NCBI GenBank assembly: GCA_014379925.1 | Contig: JACMKY010000665.1 | Coordinates: 1 to 11,510, forward strand | DNA length: 11,510 bases | Direction: 5' to 3' | Origin: Cytophagales bacterium | GTDB lineage: Bacteria; Bacteroidota; Bacteroidia; Cytophagales; ES-bin-26 | Shown: positions 6,865 through 11,510 of the stretch, one piece after another | Position numbering within the stretch: position 1 is the stretch's first letter | Layout of the letters: each line of letters opens with the position of its first letter | Notes under the pieces: generated by a model | Told to the model about the DNA's origin: nothing | Seen by the model: only the letters and a program-made list of their open reading frames with translations | The model's database searches: none | Translations under genes and position numbers: made by a program

Positions 6865-7001
6865 TGGATTTTTGTTGATCAATGCGCCAGCTGTAAAGCA
6901 TTTGCGTGAGAAGGAGAACAACTTTGAAAACCAATACGGAATAAATACAGAATAGTGGATGGCTACGGACGTACGTACAAACTATCCCCTGTCCACTATC
7001 C
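6852..7001. repeat. inverted 7-nt phased repeats between convergent aroC and GNAT genes
   Basis: GACAGTG-AATAGTG-GAT (6853-6869) overlaps the aroC stop. GAATAGTGGAT occurs at 6859-6869 and again at 6950-6960. On the other side ACTATCC-CCTGTCC-ACTATCC (6981-7001, a 7-nt period) is the inverse of the same family. GAATAGTGGAT (6950-6960) can pair with GTCCACTATCC (6991-7001) at 9 of 11 positions, or more counting wobble. The hairpin lies between two convergent genes and could act as a bidirectional transcription end point, although no clear T-run follows on either side. The rest of the spacer holds a TTGATCAA palindrome (6874-6881) and no gene. Confidence 0.6.
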
Positions 7002-7013
7002 GCTCCGGGGTGA

Positions 7014-7667
7014 TCAACCGGTCAGGTCTCTCCGGGAAAGCAGGGGAATTTTGTCCGTTAATTGCTTGTGCCACACGGCGCATTCCCCCCACTCGTTGGT
7101 AGAATCCTGCTGCCATCCGAATCCGAGTTTTTTCAACAGCCACTGCGACGGCCCGTTCGACCGCAGGGGTTCCGCCTGGATTTCGTAGAGTTTGAACTGA
7201 TCGGGCAGCGAATCCAGCAGTCGGGTCAGGGCTTCTTGGGCGTAGCCTTGTCGACGAAACCGCTCGGCAATCGCGTAGCCGCAAAAACCGGCCGGACGGC
7301 GGCCGTGGCGCAACTCAAAGCCCACGTTGTAGAGGTGGAGCACCCCCACGTATTCACCGTCGGGCCGGCGGAGCAACCAGTCGCAGGCCCCCCGCCGGCC
7401 ACTGTACCGGGCCAGTTCCAGCTGAAAGGCCACGTACTCCTCCAGCTCCGGCGCATCCTTGAGGGTGGAGGTAACGAAGGGACTGGGATCCGTGGCAAAC
7501 AGGTCGAGCAGAATGCGGTAATTGTCCCAACTGAGTAACTCGTACCGCAACCGCGCCGTGTCGGGTAAATCCCGGTAACAGGGCCACGGGGGCGAACCTG
7601 GCCGGCGGGCATTCCGAAACGCTTCGATTATTTTCCGTGTCCTGGGGTCCAAACCGGCGGGTGTCAT
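7014..7667 (-). CDS. GNAT-family N-acetyltransferase (RimJ/RimL-like)
   Basis: This encodes a 217-residue cytosolic protein of the GNAT superfamily, which transfers an acetyl group from acetyl-CoA to an amine. It has the layout of the acetyltransferase group that includes RimJ/RimL. An N-terminal extension of about 40 residues precedes RLRYELLSWDNYRILLDLF (39-57). The strand DGEYVGVLHLY (103-113) and GYAIAERFRRQGYA (130-143) follow; RRQGYA (138-143) is the R/Q-x-x-G-x-A pyrophosphate-binding loop. NGPSQWLLKKLGF (171-183) is the usual C-terminal helix and strand. The substrate cannot be told. The ATG lies at 7665-7667. It is transcribed towards aroC, alone, and starts beside a large spacer. 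No promoter match is visible upstream on this strand. Confidence 0.85.
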   Translation of the reverse strand: MTPAGLDPRTRKIIEAFRNARRPGSPPWPCYRDLPDTARLRYELLSWDNYRILLDLFATDPSPFVTSTLKDAPELEEYVAFQLELARYSGRRGACDWLLRRPDGEYVGVLHLYNVGFELRHGRRPAGFCGYAIAERFRRQGYAQEALTRLLDSLPDQFKLYEIQAEPLRSNGPSQWLLKKLGFGWQQDSTNEWGECAVWHKQLTDKIPLLSRRDLTG

Positions 7668-7752
7668 CGTTCTTGGTGCGCTTGGGTACGACCAGGGGTC
7701 TGAACCAGGATTCAGAGGGTTGGGAGTCGGGGTGATCAGGGCGTAATACTAC

Positions 7753-7786
7753 CCCTTTCGCCAGAAAAGGGCAACTCCGGTTGCCC
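7753..7786. terminator. hairpin with minus-strand terminator pattern, overlapping alternative stem
   Basis: GGGCAAC (7769-7775) and GTTGCCC (7780-7786) form a perfect 7-bp stem with a TCCG loop. Read on the - strand, this stem is followed by TTTTCT, an intrinsic-terminator pattern for leftward transcripts. A second stem, CCCTTT (7753-7758) with AAAGGG (7766-7771), shares GGG 7769-7771 and so excludes the first. No leftward gene is visible to the right, so its purpose is unclear. Confidence 0.4.
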
Positions 7787-7826
7787 GCAACGCGTCTGGT
7801 TAGCAACCCGCCATTCCCTGAATGAG

Positions 7827-7880
7827 CCGGAAATTTTCCTCCTGACCGCGGTTTTCTCGGGGAGGAAAGGCATTTTCCGG
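7827..7880. repeat. long interrupted inverted repeat
   Basis: CCGGAAA (7827-7833) pairs with TTTCCGG (7874-7880). One nucleotide further in on the left and five on the right, TTTCCTCC (7835-7842) pairs with GGAGGAAA (7861-7868). That gives 15 Watson-Crick pairs, with an 18-nt loop containing the palindrome ACCGCGGT (7845-7852). It could be a structured RNA or a protein-binding site; nothing in the sequence tells which. Confidence 0.55.
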
Positions 7881-8089
7881 GTGGAAACCAGGGACGACCC
7901 CAAGGAGAAGGCGCTCAGAAGTAAAAGTAGTTTCTCTCCATCGGTTTGCGTTTTCAGGCGGACTGACCAGAACAGATCGTTTCGTTTAGAATTTCTCGAT
8001 AAGGTACATTCAGTCGAGTTAAACTTTTTCCAATATTTTTTGACCTATTCAACGACGGATCGGTAATCCAGTCGGCTCACGGCCGCTGC

Positions 8090-8106
8090 CAGTGAGTACC
8101 TCACTG
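8090..8106. promoter_or_regulatory. candidate operator, perfect 7-bp inverted repeat
   Basis: CAGTGAG (8090-8096) and CTCACTG (8100-8106) are perfect inverses separated by TAC. Further CTCAC copies at 8076-8080 and 8114-8118 could pair with the same GTGAG. The size suits a dimeric repressor site upstream of the gene at 8341, or an RNA stem; the distance to the start (about 235 nt) leaves its target open. Confidence 0.3.
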
Positions 8107-8340
8107 AGTTATGCTCACAATTTCCCACTTTCCTTACTTGCCTCTCAGACGGGTAACTGACACCTGCGGTAAACCTGCTGATTTATTCCCGTATCATTAA
8201 TCAGATCCACTCCCCTGCATCCCACATTGACCACTCCTAAAACGGTTCCCGTAACCGGGACTCCAGCCGGCGAATACCAGTAAAAACCCTTATTTCTTTC
8301 CAACCACCAATTCCTTAAACCACCTTAAACCACAATCTGT

Positions 8341-11300
8341 ATGCAAACTTTTAACGCAGCCGTTCTACGGCAGTGCGCGCGCTATTGCCTTCTAAATGGT
8401 CGCCGCGCCTCAATTTTTGCGGGTATTCTCTTGTTCTGGTCACAGTTGAGTTTTACCCAGAGTTTTCCCCAGTACTTCAGTCAGGTGCAAGTGACAAATG
8501 GCATCAGCAGCCCCACGGTGATGGCCTTTGCCCCCGATGGCCGCATCTTCGTTGCCGAGCAGGGCGGCAAACTGCGCGTGATCAAGAACAACGCGTTGTT
8601 GGCCGCGCCTTTCGTTCAGTTAAGCGTCAATTCACAAGGGGAGCGCGGATTGATCGGCATTGCGCTGGACCCTGGTTTCGCCACCAACGGGTACGTGTAC
8701 CTCTACTACACCGTTGCCAACGGCACGCTGCACAACCGCATCAGCCGGTTTACCGCCAACGGCGACGTGGCCGTGGCCGGCAGCGAGCGGGTGGTGCTGG
8801 ACCTGGATGCCCTGAGCAGCGCCACCAACCACAACGGGGGTGCCATGCACTTCGGCAAGGACGGCAAACTCTACGTGGCAGTGGGGGAAAATGCCAATGC
8901 CAGCTACGCCCAGAACCTGGACGTTTACCACGGCAAACTCCTGCGCATCAACGCCGACGGCAGCGTTCCGGCGGGCAATCCCTACGCCAGTGGCAGCGAA
9001 CAAAAAAAGCGCGTCTGGGCCTACGGCCTGCGCAATCCCTACACGTTTGCCGTGCAACCGGGCACGGGGCGGATCCTGGTCAACGACGTGGGGCAGAATA
9101 ACTGGGAAGAAATCAACGACGCCACCGCCGGCAACCGCAACTTCGGCTGGCCGGCCGCGGAAGGCACCAGCGGCAACGCCGCGTACGCCAATCCGGTTTA
9201 CGCCTATCCGCACGGCGACGGCGACGGCCGGGGCTGCGCCATCACGGGGGGCACTTTCTTCAATCCCACCGCCACCAACTATCCGGCGGGCTTCACCGGC
9301 AAGTATTTCTACCAGGATTTGTGCAACCGCTGGATCAACGTGGTGGATGTATCAGGGGGCAGTGCCGTACGGACGCCCTTCGCCACGGGTTTGCCCGGCA
9401 GTACGCTGAGCATTTCGACGGGCAACGACGGGAACCTGTACTACCTGAGCCGAGACAACGGCGCTTTGTACAAAATCATCTACTCCAGCAACACCGCCCC
9501 GGCCATCACTGGCCAACCGACCAGCGTGAGCACGTCGCAGGGCCAGCCGGCCAGCTTCACCGTGGGCGCTTCCGGTACCGCTCCCCTGAGCTACCAATGG
9601 CGGAAAAACGGGGTCAACATCGCCGGGGCTACTTCAACCGCGTACACCATTGCCAGCACCGTCCCCGCCAACGCGGGCCAGTACCGGGTAGTGGTAAGCA
9701 ACGCGGCCGGCAGTGCCACCAGCAACGTGGCTACGCTCGCGGTGGCGGCCTTCAACGCCCCGCCAGTCGCTACCATCACTTCGCCAGCGGACCACAAAAT
9801 TTACCGGGCCGGGGATGTGATCAGCTTCACCGGAACCGGCACGGATCCCGACGGGGGTACGTTGCCGGCCAGTGCCTTCAGTTGGGTCGTGAATTTTCAC
9901 CACGATAGCCACAAGCACGACGGCCCGCCCGTGGTCAGCGGGGCCAAAAGTGGCTCGTTCGAGATTCCCACCGAGGGGGAAACATCGGCCAACGTCTGGT
10001 ACCGCCTCATTCTGACGGTAACCGATTCGCAGGGATTGACCCACCGGGATTCGGTGGACCTCGACCCCAAAGTGGTTGCCGTCAGCCTGGCTTCCAATCC
10101 TTCGGGACTGCAACTCAACTTAGGCGGTCAACCACAAACCACGCCGTACACCCAGAATTTCGTGTCCGGTATCCTGCTCAGCCTCGGTGCTCCCCCTTCC
10201 CAGACGCTCAACAACGTGACCTATGCGTTCAACAACTGGACCGCCGGGGCGGGGGCCGGGGGAAGCATCACCGTGCCGGACGTGAACACCACTTACACGG
10301 CCAACTTCACCGCCAACGCGGCGTTGCTCGACCCAGTAGGGGTGAGCAACCCGGTAAGCGGCCTGCAGTACGCCTACTACGAAGGCACTTGGGATGCGTT
10401 GCCCGACTTCAACGCCCTGACGCCGGGAGAAACGGGAGAAGTGAATCAGTTTGATCTTTCTCCGCGCAACCGCAACGATAACTTCGGCTTCCGGTATACG
10501 GGCTACGTGAGCGTAGCGGCCGATGGCCAGTACACCTTCTATACCTCCTCGGACGACGGTAGCCAACTCTTCGTCGGCACCACGCTGGTGGTGAATAACA
10601 ACGGCTTGCACGGGGTCCAGGAACGTTCGGGCACCGTGGGACTGAAAGCGGGTTTGCACCCCATCACCGTCACCCATTTCGAAAAGGGTGGCCAAGAAGT
10701 GCTGGCCGTCAGCTACGCTGGTCCGGGCGTTGGCAAGCAGGTCATTCCAGCGACAGCCCTCTACTACGCCAGCAGCCCGGGTCTGCGCCCGGCCGACAAC
10801 CCCGCCGGGGTGGCCAACGGACTCCAGTACGGCTACTACGAAGGCAGTTGGAGCTTCTTGCCCGATTTCGCCGCCCTCACCCCCAAAGAAACGGGCACGG
10901 CCACGGCCATCGACCTCAGTCCGCGCAAGCGCAACGAAAATTTCGCCCTCCAGTTCACCGGCTACGTGAGCGTGCCCACCGATGGCCTCTATACTTTCTT
11001 CACCAACTCCGACGACGGCAGCCAGCTCTTCATCGGCTCGACGCTGGTGGTGGAAAACAACGGTTTGCACGGGGTCCAGGAGCGATCGGGCAGCATCGGC
11101 CTCAAGGCCGGCCGGCACGCCCTGCGGGTGGGCTACCTGCAGGGTGTCTTGGACGCGGTGCTCTCGGTAAGTTACGCTGGTCCGGGCATTGGCAAGCAAG
11201 CCATCCCGGCCTCGGCCCTCTACACCCGCGGTCTCAGCCTGCGCTCAGCCGACAACCCCGGCGGTAGTAGCCCTGGTTTGAACTACGGTTATTACGAGGG

Positions 11301-11510
11301 CAGTTGGAGCTTCTTGCCCGACTTTGCCGCCCTCACCCCCAAAGAAACGGGCACGGCCACGGCCATCGACCTCAGCCTGCGCAACCGCAACGAGGAATTT
11401 GCCCTCCAGTTCACCGGCTACGTGAGCGTGCCCACCGATGGCCTATATACTTTCTTCACCAACTCCGACGACGGCAGCCAGCTCTTCATCGGCTCGACGC
11501 TGGTGGTGGA
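8341..11510 (+). CDS. secreted PQQ-type sugar dehydrogenase with Ig-like, PKD-like and PA14 domains (3' end missing)
   Basis: The frame is open from ATG 8341 to the window edge: 1056 codons with no stop. Residues 1 to about 39 are a basic-hydrophobic signal peptide (core 23-36). Residues about 42-381 match the GSDH/aldose sugar dehydrogenase propeller: GRIFVAEQGGKLRVI, ERGLIGIALDPGF (101-113), HNGGAMHFGKDGKLYVAVGE with H164 as candidate catalytic base, WAYGLRNP (R231) and NDVGQNNWEEIN (from N248). This family oxidises sugars with PQQ, though many members have no known substrate. An Ig-like domain (about 387-468, core W420 and Y448) follows, then a PKD-like domain (about 474-580) with HHDSHKHD at 520-527. 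A beta-rich domain (about 582-662) comes next, then PA14 domains from about 674, 827 and 979, each with the DDGSQLF sugar/calcium-site motif. The product is exported, probably cell-surface or outer-membrane associated. A C-terminal type IX sorting domain would be expected beyond the edge. Enzymatic activity is not certain. Confidence 0.88.
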   Translation, partial: MQTFNAAVLRQCARYCLLNGRRASIFAGILLFWSQLSFTQSFPQYFSQVQVTNGISSPTVMAFAPDGRIFVAEQGGKLRVIKNNALLAAPFVQLSVNSQGERGLIGIALDPGFATNGYVYLYYTVANGTLHNRISRFTANGDVAVAGSERVVLDLDALSSATNHNGGAMHFGKDGKLYVAVGENANASYAQNLDVYHGKLLRINADGSVPAGNPYASGSEQKKRVWAYGLRNPYTFAVQPGTGRILVNDVGQNNWEEINDATAGNRNFGWPAAEGTSGNAAYANPVYAYPHGDGDGRGCAITGGTFFNPTATNYPAGFTGKYFYQDLCNRWINVVDVSGGSAVRTPFATGLPGSTLSISTGNDGNLYYLSRDNGALYKIIYSSNTAPAITGQPTSVSTSQGQPASFTVGASGTAPLSYQWRKNGVNIAGATSTAYTIASTVPANAGQYRVVVSNAAGSATSNVATLAVAAFNAPPVATITSPADHKIYRAGDVISFTGTGTDPDGGTLPASAFSWVVNFHHDSHKHDGPPVVSGAKSGSFEIPTEGETSANVWYRLILTVTDSQGLTHRDSVDLDPKVVAVSLASNPSGLQLNLGGQPQTTPYTQNFVSGILLSLGAPPSQTLNNVTYAFNNWTAGAGAGGSITVPDVNTTYTANFTANAALLDPVGVSNPVSGLQYAYYEGTWDALPDFNALTPGETGEVNQFDLSPRNRNDNFGFRYTGYVSVAADGQYTFYTSSDDGSQLFVGTTLVVNNNGLHGVQERSGTVGLKAGLHPITVTHFEKGGQEVLAVSYAGPGVGKQVIPATALYYASSPGLRPADNPAGVANGLQYGYYEGSWSFLPDFAALTPKETGTATAIDLSPRKRNENFALQFTGYVSVPTDGLYTFFTNSDDGSQLFIGSTLVVENNGLHGVQERSGSIGLKAGRHALRVGYLQGVLDAVLSVSYAGPGIGKQAIPASALYTRGLSLRSADNPGGSSPGLNYGYYEGSWSFLPDFAALTPKETGTATAIDLSLRNRNEEFALQFTGYVSVPTDGLYTFFTNSDDGSQLFIGSTLVV
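10360..11510 (+). repeat. tandem PA14-coding repeats, period 459 then 456 bp
   Basis: Three repeat units begin at 10360, 10819 and 11275; the third is cut by the window edge. The first two boundaries are 459 and 456 bp apart (153 and 152 codons). The paired aspartates of each PA14 domain (residues 738-739, 891-892, 1043-1044) keep that spacing. Units two and three are close to identical in DNA: by hand I count about 13 differences over 224 aligned bases (10831-11054 against 11287-11510), mostly at third positions. Unit one is more diverged but shares long blocks. This indicates recent duplication or gene conversion of unit two/three. Confidence 0.85.

Larger units (their letters stand above)
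7668..8340. other. 673-bp spacer between divergent genes, no gene seen
   Basis: I see no credible coding region: reading frames here are short or shadow the GNAT gene. The stretch is rich in inverted repeats (listed separately), and a lower-GC patch lies at about 7975-8050. It separates divergently oriented genes (GNAT on -, the long secreted protein on +), so it must hold promoters for both, but no good TTG / TAnnTTTG pair stands out on either strand. Near the right end CCTTAAACCA is repeated head to tail at 8313-8322 and 8323-8332, 8 nt before the start codon. Confidence 0.6.

Noticed and set aside
7354..7806. 150-codon minus-strand ORF in another frame of the GNAT gene
   Set aside because: It overlaps the GNAT gene out of frame, shows no domain, and its N-terminal part crosses the hairpin region.
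8243..8257. Inverted repeat CGGTT-CCCGT-AACCG as a terminator or operator
   Set aside because: Only a five-base stem with no T-run, expected by chance in a spacer of this length.

Overview
The window looks like a chromosomal segment of a fairly GC-rich member of the Bacteroidota, most likely a Cytophagales species of the Spirosoma/Larkinella/Rudanella kind. This is an inference. It rests on a Bacteroidota-type promoter (TTG, 19 nt, TAAATTTG) before the tRNA, a BatD-family gene, a secreted PQQ-type sugar dehydrogenase with PA14 domains, weak Shine-Dalgarno signals, and short-period degenerate repeats in several spacers.

Layout. Positions 1-309 are a non-coding, partly very AT-rich stretch with a 7-bp tandem repeat array. 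A tRNA-Leu(UAG) gene (310-391) follows, with its own promoter and a good intrinsic terminator. Next comes the protein quality-control cluster tig (TTG start), clpP, clpX, all on the + strand. A secreted, membrane-anchored BatD-like protein follows clpX after 28 nt, and then aroC (chorismate synthase). A GNAT acetyltransferase converges on aroC from the - strand. After a 673-bp spacer full of inverted repeats, a very long secreted protein starts at 8341 and is still open at the right edge (1056 codons seen). It carries a signal peptide, a PQQ-type glucose/sorbosone dehydrogenase domain, an Ig-like domain, a His-rich PKD-like domain, a beta-rich linker domain and at least three PA14 domains.

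How the genes work together. Trigger factor binds nascent chains at the ribosome, and ClpX feeds substrates into the ClpP peptidase. Tig-ClpP-ClpX is a widely conserved neighbourhood. AroC is housekeeping aromatic biosynthesis. The BatD-like gene has none of its usual Bat or MoxR partners here. The right-hand gene is probably an exported carbohydrate-active or adhesive protein and is unrelated to the left part.

I do not see a defence system, phage, IS element or CRISPR array. The least ordinary material is in the spacers. Three of them (clpP-clpX, batD-aroC, aroC-GNAT) are each built around short-period (7- or 8-nt) degenerate repeats arranged as inverted pairs, with a different sequence each time. 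One such repeat abuts the aroC start codon and another overlaps its stop codon.
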